64,000 bases of DNA from Chthoniobacter flavus (GCA_945878135.1 CAMDUL010000008.1:30184-94183), one strand, 5' to 3'. Positions 26,311-35,842 are shown, counted from the first letter of the stretch. Notes: generated by a model from the sequence alone, not told the origin. A program made the numbers and translations.

Positions 26311-28232
26311 AGATCCTGCTGGTCGACGACGAGGAGCATGTCCTCGACGCCTGGCGCGCTTTGCTTGACGGGTTCGAGGTGCGCACCGCTTCGACCGGCG
26401 GCGACGCGCTCAAGGCGGCCCGTGCCTGGGGCGGACCCGATGTGCTGGTGACCGATGTGGTCATGGAACCGATGGACGGCTTCCGTCTCCGCGACATGCT
26501 GGCGGCCGAGTTCCCGCGCATGCGGACGGTTTTTCTCAGCGGCTACGACCTTTCCGGCCACGCCGACCGGATCGCGGGCGCCCCGGTGCTGGCCAAGCCG
26601 GTGACACGAGAGCAACTGGTTGCTGTGCTCGCTGCCCCGCCGGGGCTCGCCCCGGGGATGAACCTGGGCGCGTATTACCTGCAGGAGCCGGCCGGGGAGG
26701 GGGCGGAAACGCTGGATTTCCTGGCCTGGCAGGCCTCGATGTCCCGCCATGTCCTCCTCCACGCGCTTTCGGCAGAAGCCGCCAAGGAGCCGGCCGCGGT
26801 CGAAAAATTCCTCGCCGATGCCCGGGCCAAGGCCGCGGTGACCCATCCTTACCTCCTCGCCGTGCACGAAGCGGGGGAGGCGGACGGCCATTATTTTTAC
26901 AGTTCGGATTTTGTCCCCGGTTACACCCTGGCGGCTTACGCCGCGGCCGGTCACCAACTTGACGACCGGGTTTTGCTCGCGGCCATGCGCACCGCGGCCG
27001 AGGTGTCCGGGCACTTCGGGCAGCAGGGTCTCGGGCGCCGCCGGTTGGAGCCCGGTGACGTGCTGCTCGATGGCTCGTTGCGCCCGCGTCTGGCCAATCT
27101 CGCGCAGTCGGGGGCGGTCACCCCGCCGGACGAGGGTTCGGAGGTACGCGCTTTCGCCGCGGTGATCGGGCAGCTCGCCGCCCCGGGTGGCGCGGTGGCG
27201 GGTGCGGCGGCGACCTTGCAGGAGGCGGAACGGCCGGACTGGGCGCTGGTCCTGCAAACGGCGAACGCAGCGCAGCCGGTGTCCGCACCCAAAGACGCCG
27301 GCCGCCTCGGCGCGCGCGCCGCGAAATCCAAGGAACTCGTCGAGCAATCCAAGCGGCAGCAGAAAAAGCGTCTCTTGATCACCGCCGCCTTGTCCATGCT
27401 CGTCCTGCTGGTCGGGGTGCTGGCGTTGTTGCGTTTCTTCGCCGGCGGCACGCGCACGGTGGTGACGAGCATGATTGAAATTCCCGCCGGCGAATTTGTC
27501 TACCAGGACGGGGAGCGTGTCACATTGCCCGCCTTTTGGATCGACGAGCACGAGGTGACCATCGCGGACTACAAAGAGTTCCTCGATTTCCTCGAGGCGA
27601 ATCCCGACCAGGCGAAAAATTTCGCGCACCCCGACATGCCCGAGGGCAAATCGCACGTGCCGCTCGATTGGGCCGACAACAATGCTTTGACCCCGCCGAT
27701 GCCCGGATACTACACGCGCGCGGTGCGCTGGAAGCAATTCAAGGACGCCCCACTCGAGGTCGACTCCCCGGTCTTCAATGTCGACTGGTTCGACGCCTAT
27801 GCTTACGCCAAGTGGAAAGGCCGCCGTCTTCCGACCGAGCAGGAGTGGGAAAAAGCCGCGCGCGGCACCGATGCCCGCAAATTCCCCTGGGGCAACGAAG
27901 AGGATCCGACGCGGGCCGGCACGGGCCACGATTACGACCCCGACCCGAAGAAAGGCGGGGATCTCGACGGCTACAAGCGCTGGTCGCCGGTCAACCAGCC
28001 GGCCGGCGACGTCAGTCCCTACGGGGTGCGGGGGTTGGGCGGCAATGTTTCGGAATGGACGGCCACCTTCGCCCCCCACGAGGAGGGGATGGGTGGCGAG
28101 GTGCCGGTCGTGCGCGGCGGCAACTGGGGCAACCCCGAACACCACGTCACGCGCCGGCGGGCTATACTGGACCCTTTGCAACAGCAGGATACACTGGGGT
28201 TTCGCACCGTGTCTGACACGCCCCCGCAATGA
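26307..28232 (+). CDS. Receiver - pseudokinase - TM - SUMF1-like fusion protein
   Basis: A 641-residue protein with four parts. Residues 1-115 are a complete response-regulator receiver: acidic pair D7/D8, phospho-acceptor D50 in LVTDVVMEPMDG, S78 and K97. Residues about 125-315 follow the skeleton of a Ser/Thr protein kinase (THPYLLAVHEAGEADG, GLGRRRLEPGDVLLDG, RLANLA). The active-site residues are lost: HRD is RRR (244-246), the loop Asn is D251, DFG is NLA (264-266). Residues 355-379 are one membrane helix. Residues 388-641 form an FGE-sulfatase/SUMF1-type domain (MIEIPAGEFVYQ, RLPTEQEWEKAARG, VRGGNWGN) without catalytic Cys. The receiver would be cytoplasmic and the SUMF1 domain periplasmic. 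Confidence 0.88.
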   Translation: MKILLVDDEEHVLDAWRALLDGFEVRTASTGGDALKAARAWGGPDVLVTDVVMEPMDGFRLRDMLAAEFPRMRTVFLSGYDLSGHADRIAGAPVLAKPVTREQLVAVLAAPPGLAPGMNLGAYYLQEPAGEGAETLDFLAWQASMSRHVLLHALSAEAAKEPAAVEKFLADARAKAAVTHPYLLAVHEAGEADGHYFYSSDFVPGYTLAAYAAAGHQLDDRVLLAAMRTAAEVSGHFGQQGLGRRRLEPGDVLLDGSLRPRLANLAQSGAVTPPDEGSEVRAFAAVIGQLAAPGGAVAGAAATLQEAERPDWALVLQTANAAQPVSAPKDAGRLGARAAKSKELVEQSKRQQKKRLLITAALSMLVLLVGVLALLRFFAGGTRTVVTSMIEIPAGEFVYQDGERVTLPAFWIDEHEVTIADYKEFLDFLEANPDQAKNFAHPDMPEGKSHVPLDWADNNALTPPMPGYYTRAVRWKQFKDAPLEVDSPVFNVDWFDAYAYAKWKGRRLPTEQEWEKAARGTDARKFPWGNEEDPTRAGTGHDYDPDPKKGGDLDGYKRWSPVNQPAGDVSPYGVRGLGGNVSEWTATFAPHEEGMGGEVPVVRGGNWGNPEHHVTRRRAILDPLQQQDTLGFRTVSDTPPQ

Positions 28233-29125
28233 GCCTCCGATTTTCATCCCGATTCACCCTGGTCGCGGGTTTGTTGCTGCTGGCCGGCGCGGCCGAGCAG
28301 GCGGCGGCGCAGGTCCGTGTGGACATCAGTTTCAAGCGGAAACTCTATGTCATGTATGAGCCGCTCATCGCCGCGGTCACCGTGCACAACCTGAGCGGGC
28401 GCCAACTCCTGCTCGACAACACGCCGGACCACCGCTGGCTGAGTTTCAACATCGAGACGGCCGACGGCCGGATCATTCCTCCCGTCGACCCCGACTACTC
28501 TTTCCCGCCCGCGGCGGTCGAGGCCGGCGAGAAATTGCCCGCCGCTTTCAACCTCACACCCTTGTTTCCCCTGCAGGAGTTCGGCCTCTACCGCGTCCGG
28601 GCTTCCGTCTATGTCGCCGAATTCGGAAGGTTCTTCAGCTCGCCGCCGCTGGCCGTGGAGATCACCGAGGGCCGGCCCATCTGGCAGGAGGTCGTCGGTG
28701 TCCCCGGCGGCGACGGACGGCCCGAATTGCGCACCATCACCCTGCTTTCGCACAAATTGTCGCGCAGCACGCGCCTTTACGCGCGCATCGAGGACCGCGA
28801 GAACGGGCGCATTTACGCCACGCACCAGCTGGGGCCTTTTCTCACCTTCGGTCGTCCGGATGTCATCCTCGACGCGCGCAACGAGATCCACATCCTGCAG
28901 AACAACGCCCCCAAGCAGTTCCTTTACACGCACCTCGATCTGGACGGGAAAGTGATCGACCGCCAGTTTTACGTCGAGGCGGGGACCCGGCCGCGGCTGA
29001 TCAAGCAATCCGGCGGCACGGTGGTGGTCTCCGGCGGCCGGCCTTACATCCCGGGCGAGGAAGAAAAGGCGCAGATGGAGGCCGACAAGATCGGTGATCG
29101 CCCCGTGCCGCTGCCCGGTTCTTGA
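28229..29125 (+). CDS. Secreted protein of unknown function
   Basis: A 298-residue protein with a Sec signal peptide (RFTLVAGLLLLAGAAEQAAAQ, cleavage likely after AAA-Q). The beta-rich exported domain contains VRVDISFKRKLYVMYEPLIAAVTVHNLSGR, as in Ig-like or alpha-2-macroglobulin-type 'intermediate' folds. Later segments are YRVRASVYV, LYARIEDRENGRIYATHQLG and FLYTHLDLDGK. I cannot assign a family. The ATG overlaps the stop of the receiver-pseudokinase gene (ATGA), so it is the third member of the cassette. It could interact with the periplasmic SUMF1-like domain. Confidence 0.78.
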   Translation: MSLRFSSRFTLVAGLLLLAGAAEQAAAQVRVDISFKRKLYVMYEPLIAAVTVHNLSGRQLLLDNTPDHRWLSFNIETADGRIIPPVDPDYSFPPAAVEAGEKLPAAFNLTPLFPLQEFGLYRVRASVYVAEFGRFFSSPPLAVEITEGRPIWQEVVGVPGGDGRPELRTITLLSHKLSRSTRLYARIEDRENGRIYATHQLGPFLTFGRPDVILDARNEIHILQNNAPKQFLYTHLDLDGKVIDRQFYVEAGTRPRLIKQSGGTVVVSGGRPYIPGEEEKAQMEADKIGDRPVPLPGS

Positions 29126-29137
29126 GGCCGAAAAGCC

Positions 29138-29166
29138 TTGCGCGGTCTCCGGCGGGCCGTTAGCTT
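29138..29166 (+). promoter_or_regulatory. Candidate promoter for the DksA-like/rpmG/rpsR operon
   Basis: TTGCGC (29138-29143), exactly 17 bases, then TAGCTT (29161-29166). A leader of about 20 bases precedes the ATG at 29192. Confidence 0.42.
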
Positions 29167-29191
29167 CCCCGCCCCTCAAAGAAAACTTTTC

Positions 29192-29875
29192 ATGCCTGCG
29201 ACCAAGAAAAAACCCAAGGCCAAGCCGGCGCCCAAGCCGGCGGCCAAGAAGAAACCGGCGGCCAAAAAACCTCCCGCGGCGAAGAAACCCGCCGCGAAAA
29301 AGCCGTCCACGGTGCCGGCCAAACGGCCCGACCGCGCGAGCAAGGCCCCATTGGTCGGCACGCGCGACATGCTCGCTTTCGGCCAACCCGTGGACAAAAG
29401 CCGCCGTCTCAATCCATGGCTCAAGAAGCAGCAACTTCGTCTGCTCGCCCTCAAAGACACCCTGCTCGATTCCATGACCGGGGTAGCCCGCGACAACCTG
29501 CGCACCGGCCATGATGCCCACGAGGTCTCGGCCCACGGGTTGCACCAAGCCGATGCGGGCAGCGACGCCTACGACCGTGATTTCGCCCTCAATCTCCTCT
29601 CGCAGGAGCAGGATGCGCTTTTCGAGATCGACGAGGCCCTCAAGCGCGTGGCCAAAGGCACCTACGGGACCTGCGAGATGAGCGGCAAGCCGATCCCCAA
29701 AGCTCGCCTCGAGGCGCGCCCGTTCGCGCGCTTCACCGTCGAGTGTCAAAACGAGATCGAGAAGAAAAACCGTTTCAGCCGTATTCGCCAACCCGTCGGG
29801 CGCCTCTTCGATTCCCTGGACGAGGAGTCCGGCGAGGACTCCGACGAAGAAACCTCGGCCGACAGCAAGGAATAA
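29192..29875 (+). CDS. TraR/DksA-family protein with degenerate zinc site
   Basis: A 227-residue protein. Residues 1-50 are a Lys/Ala/Pro-rich basic tail ([16 protein letters not shown]) like histone H1-type tails. Residues 70-150 hold the coiled-coil region with [12 protein letters not shown]. The DksA C4 finger area is [23 protein letters not shown] then [10 protein letters not shown]. Only C161 and C185 remain; the other two ligand positions are S164 and T182. The C-terminus is acidic ([12 protein letters not shown]). DksA proteins act with ppGpp on RNA polymerase. Placement just before ribosomal genes fits growth control, but activity is inferred. Confidence 0.85.
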   Translation: MPATKKKPKAKPAPKPAAKKKPAAKKPPAAKKPAAKKPSTVPAKRPDRASKAPLVGTRDMLAFGQPVDKSRRLNPWLKKQQLRLLALKDTLLDSMTGVARDNLRTGHDAHEVSAHGLHQADAGSDAYDRDFALNLLSQEQDALFEIDEALKRVAKGTYGTCEMSGKPIPKARLEARPFARFTVECQNEIEKKNRFSRIRQPVGRLFDSLDEESGEDSDEETSADSKE

Positions 29876-29879
29876 AGAC

Positions 29880-30053
29880 ATGCCACAGGAAACCATCACC
29901 CTCGAATGCACGGAGGCCGCGGCCGAAGGAAAGCCGGTCTCCCGCTACATGAGCACCCGCAACAAGAAGAGCCCGCGCACGCCCGGGCGCCTGGAGAAAA
30001 AGAAATACAATCCGCATCTGCGGCGCCACACGCTGCACCGGGAGACCAAGTAA
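29880..30053 (+). CDS. rpmG: 50S ribosomal protein L33 (bL33)
   Basis: A 57-residue ribosomal protein: [20 protein letters not shown], then KNKKSP-like [25 protein letters not shown] and a C-terminal HRETK. Only one Cys is present, so this is the zinc-free (E. coli-like) form. It begins 4 bases after the DksA-like stop and is followed 6 bases later by rpsR. Confidence 0.92.
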   Translation: MPQETITLECTEAAAEGKPVSRYMSTRNKKSPRTPGRLEKKKYNPHLRRHTLHRETK

Positions 30054-30059
30054 CACGCC

Positions 30060-30299
30060 ATGCAACCCAAGACACCCAAACGCCGCGCCGCCATGCGCCG
30101 CGCCAACCGCCCGATGCCGCGCCGCCGCATCGACCTTGCGGTCGACGCCATCGACTACAAGAACCCCGAATTGCTCAAGCGCTTCGTCACCGAAAGCGGG
30201 AAAATCATCCCGCGCCGGTTGACCGGCGTGCCGGCCCACCTGCACCGCCGCATCACCCGCGCCATCAAGCGCGCCCGGGCCGTTTTGCTTTTGCGCTAG
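30060..30299 (+). CDS. rpsR: 30S ribosomal protein S18 (bS18)
   Basis: A 79-residue ribosomal protein with the S18 signature [26 protein letters not shown] and [17 protein letters not shown]. No zinc-binding Cys are present. The N-terminus is strongly basic ([18 protein letters not shown]). It follows rpmG by 6 bases. Its last 35 bases overlap the 3' end of the AsmA-like gene on the opposite strand. Confidence 0.93.
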   Translation: MQPKTPKRRAAMRRANRPMPRRRIDLAVDAIDYKNPELLKRFVTESGKIIPRRLTGVPAHLHRRITRAIKRARAVLLLR

Positions 30300-32691
30300 G
30301 CTCCGCGGGTTGTTCCTTTTCCGCGGGCGCGCGGTCGCGGTCCGCCCCCTTGGGCAGGACGCGCGGTCGCCACTTCGGCTCGGAGAGTTTCCCGTCCGAA
30401 ATATACTCGAAGAGTTTGCTCACCGGGTAGAGCAGCAGTCCCGGCACGCCTTGCGCGTTGACCCGCACGGTGAAATCCATGCGGTCCTCGACAAAGAAGA
30501 GGTTGCCTTTGCCGATCATGCTGAAGCCCTGGCCCTCGACGTCGAGGTTGTCGGTGCGGATCACGCCGTCGGTCACCCGGAAATCGCAGGTCGCTTTGCG
30601 CGATGTCTGGTAACCGGTGCCGGGAATGACCGCGTCGAGGAGGACGGAGAGCGGACCGAGCACCGGAATGGCGAAAACATTGCCGTTGGCCACGAGCAAA
30701 CTCCCCCGGCCGCGCATGAGTTTGGGCCGGCCGGGCACGAAGGTGAAATCGTAGTCGGCATCGAGAACACCCTTCGAATCCTTGTAGTCGAAATAAAGCC
30801 GCGTCACCGTTTCGAAGTCCACATTGTCCAGCGCGACACTCATCTGCTGCCGCGCGTCGGCTTCGCCGGTGGTGATGTTGGCGGTGAGGCGCATGCTGCC
30901 GCCGAACAGGCGGGCCGCGGGAACGTCGACCGCGATGCGGCGCCCGGCGAACTGCAGCGTGCCGCGGGTCTCGCCGAAATTCAGCGTGCGGTCGAGCAGG
31001 TCGTAGTCCAGACCCCGCGGCGCGGTGAAAGCGGCGGTCAAACGGGTCAGTTCGGGATTCTTCAGCCCGATCACGCCGTCGACCGTGACGGTGGGCGGGG
31101 CTTTGAAGCGGTAGGGTTGCGTCTCGCGCGCCACCTTCGGGTCGGCCCATTGCAGGACATTGAACGGATTCATCGTGCTGCGGATGCCGGCCAGCCGCAC
31201 CTGGTTTTGTCCGAAGTCATAGACAAAGCTCCCGCTGCCCTCGCCCTCCGGCCGCGTGACCTGCAAGTTGGTGAAAAGGAGCGCGAGGTTCTCGAACGCC
31301 ACATCGGCCGTGGCCCCGTCCAGCGGGGAACCGTGGATCGACGTCCGCCCGAGTTTGAGGCGTCCGCGTGCTGACAACGAGGCCGCGTCCAGCGAGGGAC
31401 CCGTCGCTTCAAACCGGATTTCCGGCGGGTCGGTGAAGGCCAGTTCCATTTTGCCCACATCCTCGCGTGCCTTGTCGGGCAAGAGCGGCAGCAGTTGCAG
31501 GGGATCGGTGCGGCTGAGGACACGGATTTTGACCTCGTCCGTCCGCATCATGAAGTCCGCCCGGATCTCGCCCGTGGCCGGCTTGAGCAGGATGTCGTTC
31601 GCGTAGAGCTCCCCGTCGCGCCACGCGAACCCGCAGGACAAGCCGCGCAAGTCCGCGCCCCGGAAGGACAGGGCCCGGGCGTCCAACGTTCCGATGATCC
31701 GCATCCGGGGTTGGCGGTCCGGCTCGATCTCGAGCGAGGCTTGCACGGCGGGTGGAGCGCCGAAGCTCAGGGAACGCCACGGACCCTCCGGACGCAGTTC
31801 CGCGAGCCACGGGGCCGGGTCGAGGGTCGATTCCACCTCCGCCTGCGCGGCGCCGCTCGTCAGGTTCCACGTCCCCGAGACATCGAGTTGCCCGCCCTTG
31901 GCATCGCGCGCGGTGAACTGCGCGACTTCCAGTCCGTGCTCTCCGTAGGACGCCCGCACGCGGATGTCGCGCAAGCCGGCGCGTCCGTAAGACGCCCGCG
32001 GCGCCTCCAGGGAGATGCGCGGCAGGCGCAGGGCGGCGGCGTTGCCGGACTGGGCGGCGAATTCCACTTCCAGGCGCGGCGGGGTCTGGCCGAAGTCGAG
32101 CGATTCGAGCACCTCGAGGGCACGGCTCACTTCGGGCGGCACGAGACCGGCGGGTGCTGCCGGGACGGCGTCCCGGGCCAAGGCGATCTGGCCCGTCGCG
32201 GTGACATCGATGCCCTGCAGGTTGAAGCGGGCCAGCGGCACACTGACCACGCCGTCGGCCAGCATCAAGCGGGCCCGCGCCCTGGTCAGCCGCAGCGTGC
32301 GCGTCACCCCCTCGGCCGAGACAACCGGCAGGAAGAGTTGGGCGCCGCGCAGGTCGAGCGAGGTCAACTCGACCCGTCCCCGGAGCAACTCGCGCCAATT
32401 GAGCGCGATGGCCGCGCGGTCCACCGCCACGTCCGGCGCATCCGGCAGGCGCTCGGCGCGCAACTCCACGCGGTCGAGCACCAAGCCCTGGAGGAAACTC
32501 AAGCGCATCCGCGTGAAATCGATGTCGAGGCCTTCGCGGCGCGCGGCCTCGACCAAAGGCGCGTGCAGCGCACGCGGCAAACCGGCGAAATGCAACCAGA
32601 GGAGGGCGCCCGGCACGACGACGAAAACGACCAGTTGCAGGAGACGGACCACCGTCTTCAGCGAATGATGGGTCAGGGCGCGCCAGAACAT
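30265..32691 (-). CDS. AsmA-like envelope protein
   Basis: An 808-residue protein. Residues about 10-33 are a membrane anchor ([23 protein letters not shown]). A very long beta-rich periplasmic part of the AsmA/TamB/YhdP superfamily follows. Typical phrases are [48 protein letters not shown] and the C-terminal [26 protein letters not shown] and [26 protein letters not shown]. The last block is the AsmA_2-type signature. Such proteins bridge the periplasm and are implicated in phospholipid transport to the outer membrane. The tail is basic and disordered. It follows the P1B ATPase gene with its own candidate promoter. Confidence 0.82.
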   Translation of the reverse strand: MFWRALTHHSLKTVVRLLQLVVFVVVPGALLWLHFAGLPRALHAPLVEAARREGLDIDFTRMRLSFLQGLVLDRVELRAERLPDAPDVAVDRAAIALNWRELLRGRVELTSLDLRGAQLFLPVVSAEGVTRTLRLTRARARLMLADGVVSVPLARFNLQGIDVTATGQIALARDAVPAAPAGLVPPEVSRALEVLESLDFGQTPPRLEVEFAAQSGNAAALRLPRISLEAPRASYGRAGLRDIRVRASYGEHGLEVAQFTARDAKGGQLDVSGTWNLTSGAAQAEVESTLDPAPWLAELRPEGPWRSLSFGAPPAVQASLEIEPDRQPRMRIIGTLDARALSFRGADLRGLSCGFAWRDGELYANDILLKPATGEIRADFMMRTDEVKIRVLSRTDPLQLLPLLPDKAREDVGKMELAFTDPPEIRFEATGPSLDAASLSARGRLKLGRTSIHGSPLDGATADVAFENLALLFTNLQVTRPEGEGSGSFVYDFGQNQVRLAGIRSTMNPFNVLQWADPKVARETQPYRFKAPPTVTVDGVIGLKNPELTRLTAAFTAPRGLDYDLLDRTLNFGETRGTLQFAGRRIAVDVPAARLFGGSMRLTANITTGEADARQQMSVALDNVDFETVTRLYFDYKDSKGVLDADYDFTFVPGRPKLMRGRGSLLVANGNVFAIPVLGPLSVLLDAVIPGTGYQTSRKATCDFRVTDGVIRTDNLDVEGQGFSMIGKGNLFFVEDRMDFTVRVNAQGVPGLLLYPVSKLFEYISDGKLSEPKWRPRVLPKGADRDRAPAEKEQPAEPSAKAKRPGRA

Positions 32692-32700
32692 GAAGACCCA

Positions 32701-32729
32701 AGGTAAACCCGCGCGCGGGGGTTTGTCAG
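32701..32729 (-). promoter_or_regulatory. Leaderless-type promoter for the AsmA-like gene
   Basis: Minus strand: CTGACA (32724-32729), exactly 17 bases, TTACCT (32701-32706), then 9 bases to the ATG at 32691. The spacer contains a self-complementary run of alternating C and G. Confidence 0.38.
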
Positions 32730-35035
32730 GCGCGGCGCGTGAACAGCAGGCGCAGGCTGTTGAGCACCACGACAACCGTGCTGCCCTCATGCGCGGCCAC
32801 GCCGAGGGCGAGGGGCACGGGCATGATGAAAGTGGCCAGCACCATGATCGCCACGGTTCCGAGGGAGATGGCCATGTTTTGCCGGATGACGCGCCGTGCC
32901 GCGGTGCTCAGGTCGAGGGCGAGCAGGAAATTTTCCAGGCGGTCGTTCATCAGCACGACCTCGGCCTGCTCGAGCGCGGCATCGGAACCGCGCGCGCCCA
33001 TGGCCACGCCGATGTCAGCCGCGGCGAGGCATGGCGCGTCGTTCACCCCGTCGCCGATCATGGCCACGCGCCGGCGGCCTCCGTCCTTCAACTCCTCGAC
33101 GGCCGCGACTTTGTCCGCGGGCAGCAGGCCGGAACGGATTTCATCGAGTCCGGCCGCACGCCCCATGGCTTCCGCCGGTGCCGGACGGTCTCCGGTCAGC
33201 ATCACGGTGCGGACGCCGCGCGCGCGCAGGCGGCCGAGCAGTTCGCGGCTTTGCGGGCGGACCTCATCGCGGAAGCGCAGGCAGCCGACGGCATCATGCC
33301 CGGCGACCCAGACTTCGGCGGCGTCCGCGGCGCGCGTTTCCGCGGGGAGGACGAGGCCGGTTTCGGATTCCACGAAGGCGCGGCTGCCCAGCACGCATGG
33401 TTCGCCGCCGATCGCGGCCCGGACCCCGCCGCCGGGCACGGTTTCGTGGGACTGCGCGCCGTCATCCGCCGCGCCGCGCTGCAGGGCCAACCGCCGGATC
33501 GCGCGCGAAAGGGGGTGCGCGGAATGCCGGGCGAGGGCGTGCGCGACTTCGAGCAGTTTGCCTTCGCCGCCCCGCACCATTTCGATGCCGGCCAGGGTCA
33601 ACTGCCCCGAGGTGAGGGTGCCCGTTTTGTCCAGGGCGACCACATCGACCAGCGCGAGATTTTCGATCGGCGCCCCGCCGCGGAAGAGAATGCCCCGCCG
33701 GGCGCCCGCCGCGATGGCGGAGAGGATGGCCGAGGGGACGGAAAGCACGAGGGCGCAGGGCGAGGCCACGACCAACAATGTCATAGCCCGGTAGAAAGCG
33801 CTGCGGGTCTCCCCCGCTCCGGCGAACGGCGGCAAGCCGAAGCCGAGCCACCAGACGAAGAACATCACCGCGCAGACCGTGAGGATGGTCCACGTGTAGG
33901 TCGTGCCGAAACGGTCGGTGAAGGTCTGGGACGGCGCGCGCAGGCCCTGCGCCTCGCGGATCAGGCGGATGATGCGTTGCAGCGAGCTTTCCGAGGCGGG
34001 ACGCAGCACGGACCCCTCGAGCACCCCGCTCAAGTTGATCGTGCCGGCCAGCGCGGTGTCGCCGGGGCCCTTGGGAACGGGGACGGATTCGCCGGTGAGA
34101 TTCGACTCGTCGCATTCCGACCTTCCGTGCGTGATGGTCAGGTCCACGGGGATCTGTCCGCCGGCCACGACCCGCACGTTCATACCCGGCCGGAGGTCGT
34201 CGACCGGCACCTCGCGCTCGCGGCCGCCGTCGACGACGAGTGCCGTCTTCGGCGCGCCGCGCAGCAGGGCGCCTATCTCCCGCCGCGTCCGGCCCATGGC
34301 GTAGTGCTCCATCGCCCCGGAGGCGGAGAAAAGGAAGAGGAGCAGGGCGCCTTCGCGCCACGCGCCGATCAACGCGGCGCCGGCGGCGACGGCCAGCATG
34401 AGGAAATGGATGTCGAGTTGGCCCGCCTTGAGTCGCTCCCACGCATCACCCGCGGCATCCCAGCCGCCGCACAGGTAGGCGAGAAGGTAGGCCGCCAGCG
34501 GCGCCCACGCCGGCGCGTGCGCGAGATCGAGGGCCCAGCCCGCGAGGCCGAAAACCGCGCACCCCGCCGCCAAAGCGGCCATGGATTTCCATTCCGTCTC
34601 GCCGTGTTCCTCGATCGTGCCTTTCTGCCGCGGGGCGTAGGCGGGCCAGACCAGTTTGACCCACTGCCAGAGCGAGAGGGCGGTCACGCAGGTCGCCTTG
34701 CGCACCAATGTCGTGCCGAGTTTTTCCGAGACGAGAATACGCGAGGTGCCGGGGAGGTGTTCCGCGCTGACCCCGCAGACTTGGCATTTTTCCGGACGGA
34801 AATGCGGACACGGTTCGTGGCTCTCCAGCATGGTCGCGGTGACGCGTTGCGCGAGGTGTCCGTCCTTGTCGCCGCCGAGCGTGGCGATGGAAAGCCGGCG
34901 CGTGGCCGGGTTGAAGGCCACGGCTTCCAGTCGCGGTTCTTCCGCCAGCAACGCGGCCAGCCGTGCGATCGGGCAGGGCGGGGGCGTGCCCGGTTCGGCG
35001 GCGCCGCGGGGCAAGGCCACCGGAAACGAGGTCAT
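32726..35035 (-). CDS. P1B-type heavy-metal translocating ATPase (SPC type)
   Basis: A 769-residue inner-membrane cation pump. The transmembrane metal motif is SPC (ASPCALVLSVPSAIL), characteristic of the P1B-4 group (Co/Fe/Zn export, e.g. CtpD/PfeT). TGES marks the actuator, DKTGTLT the phosphorylated Asp, HSAHPLSRA the HP nucleotide locus, and GDGVNDAP the hinge. The N-terminal 110 residues lack a GMTxC ferredoxin-like domain. Instead they carry a Cys-rich CPHFRPEKCQVCG, a possible metal-binding site. The gene begins directly after the FAH gene stop with no spacer. The exported metal is inferred only from the SPC class. Confidence 0.92.
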   Translation of the reverse strand: MTSFPVALPRGAAEPGTPPPCPIARLAALLAEEPRLEAVAFNPATRRLSIATLGGDKDGHLAQRVTATMLESHEPCPHFRPEKCQVCGVSAEHLPGTSRILVSEKLGTTLVRKATCVTALSLWQWVKLVWPAYAPRQKGTIEEHGETEWKSMAALAAGCAVFGLAGWALDLAHAPAWAPLAAYLLAYLCGGWDAAGDAWERLKAGQLDIHFLMLAVAAGAALIGAWREGALLLFLFSASGAMEHYAMGRTRREIGALLRGAPKTALVVDGGREREVPVDDLRPGMNVRVVAGGQIPVDLTITHGRSECDESNLTGESVPVPKGPGDTALAGTINLSGVLEGSVLRPASESSLQRIIRLIREAQGLRAPSQTFTDRFGTTYTWTILTVCAVMFFVWWLGFGLPPFAGAGETRSAFYRAMTLLVVASPCALVLSVPSAILSAIAAGARRGILFRGGAPIENLALVDVVALDKTGTLTSGQLTLAGIEMVRGGEGKLLEVAHALARHSAHPLSRAIRRLALQRGAADDGAQSHETVPGGGVRAAIGGEPCVLGSRAFVESETGLVLPAETRAADAAEVWVAGHDAVGCLRFRDEVRPQSRELLGRLRARGVRTVMLTGDRPAPAEAMGRAAGLDEIRSGLLPADKVAAVEELKDGGRRRVAMIGDGVNDAPCLAAADIGVAMGARGSDAALEQAEVVLMNDRLENFLLALDLSTAARRVIRQNMAISLGTVAIMVLATFIMPVPLALGVAAHEGSTVVVVLNSLRLLFTRRA

Positions 35036-35842
35036 TCAGGCCCCTTCCGCCACCGGATTTTCCAAGGTGCCGATGCCGGCGATGTCGACGGCGATGGTGT
35101 CGCCAGGCTGGAGCCAGACCGGCGGTTGGCGTGCCATGCCGACCCCGTGCGGGGTTCCGGTGAGGATGACCGCGCCGGCCGGCAGGGTGGTGTCGGCACT
35201 GAGAAATTCCAAGAGGGCTGGCACATCGAAGATCATCTGCGCCGTGTTGCTCTCCTGCATGATTTTGCCGTTCAACCGCGAGGCGATGCGCACGTGCAGC
35301 GGATCGGGCATTTCGTCCGGGGTGACCACCCACGGACCGAGCGGACAGAAAGTGTCGAACGATTTGGCGCGGCACCACTGGTGTCCCGAACGCTGCCGTT
35401 GCCAGTCGCGCGCGCTGACATCGTTGGCGCAGGTGAAACCGGCCACGTGACCGAGGGCGGTCGCGCGCGTCGCGTTGCGGCAGTCGCGGGCCAGCACCAC
35501 GGCCAACTCGGCCTCGTAGTCGACCTCGTCGCTGCGCAGGCGCCGCGGCAAAAGGACCGGCGCGCCGGGCCCGGTCACCGCGCGCGGGTTTTTCATGAAG
35601 AGCACGGGATAGGACGGCACGGGCGCCCCGGTCTCGGCGGCATGGTCGCGGTAGTTCAGGCCGATGGCGTAAACCGCGGACGGATCAAGCGGGGCGAGCA
35701 GGCGGGCGGCGCGGACGGTGCGCCCGGTGCCGCGGAATCCCGATCCCCAGGACCCCGTGAGTTCCTCGTAGAGACCGGTTTCTTCCGTGGGGCGGCCGTG
35801 CAGGATGGTCCTGGACTGGTCGGCGATTCGCGCGATGCGCAT
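35036..35842 (-). CDS. Fumarylacetoacetate hydrolase (FAH) family protein
   Basis: A 268-residue FAH-fold enzyme, a family that cleaves or decarboxylates beta-diketo acids or oxaloacetate-like substrates. It shows AIGLNYRDHAAETG, FMKNPRAVTGPG, the metal ligands in SDEVDYEAELAVVL (Glu/Glu) and later Asp, ANDVSARDWQ, and ILTGTPHGVGM. The ATG at 35842 is chosen because it sits 7 bases from a promoter. Earlier in-frame ATGs would run into the divergent rfaE2 gene. It is the first gene of an operon with the P1B ATPase. The substrate is unknown. Confidence 0.9.
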   Translation of the reverse strand: MRIARIADQSRTILHGRPTEETGLYEELTGSWGSGFRGTGRTVRAARLLAPLDPSAVYAIGLNYRDHAAETGAPVPSYPVLFMKNPRAVTGPGAPVLLPRRLRSDEVDYEAELAVVLARDCRNATRATALGHVAGFTCANDVSARDWQRQRSGHQWCRAKSFDTFCPLGPWVVTPDEMPDPLHVRIASRLNGKIMQESNTAQMIFDVPALLEFLSADTTLPAGAVILTGTPHGVGMARQPPVWLQPGDTIAVDIAGIGTLENPVAEGA

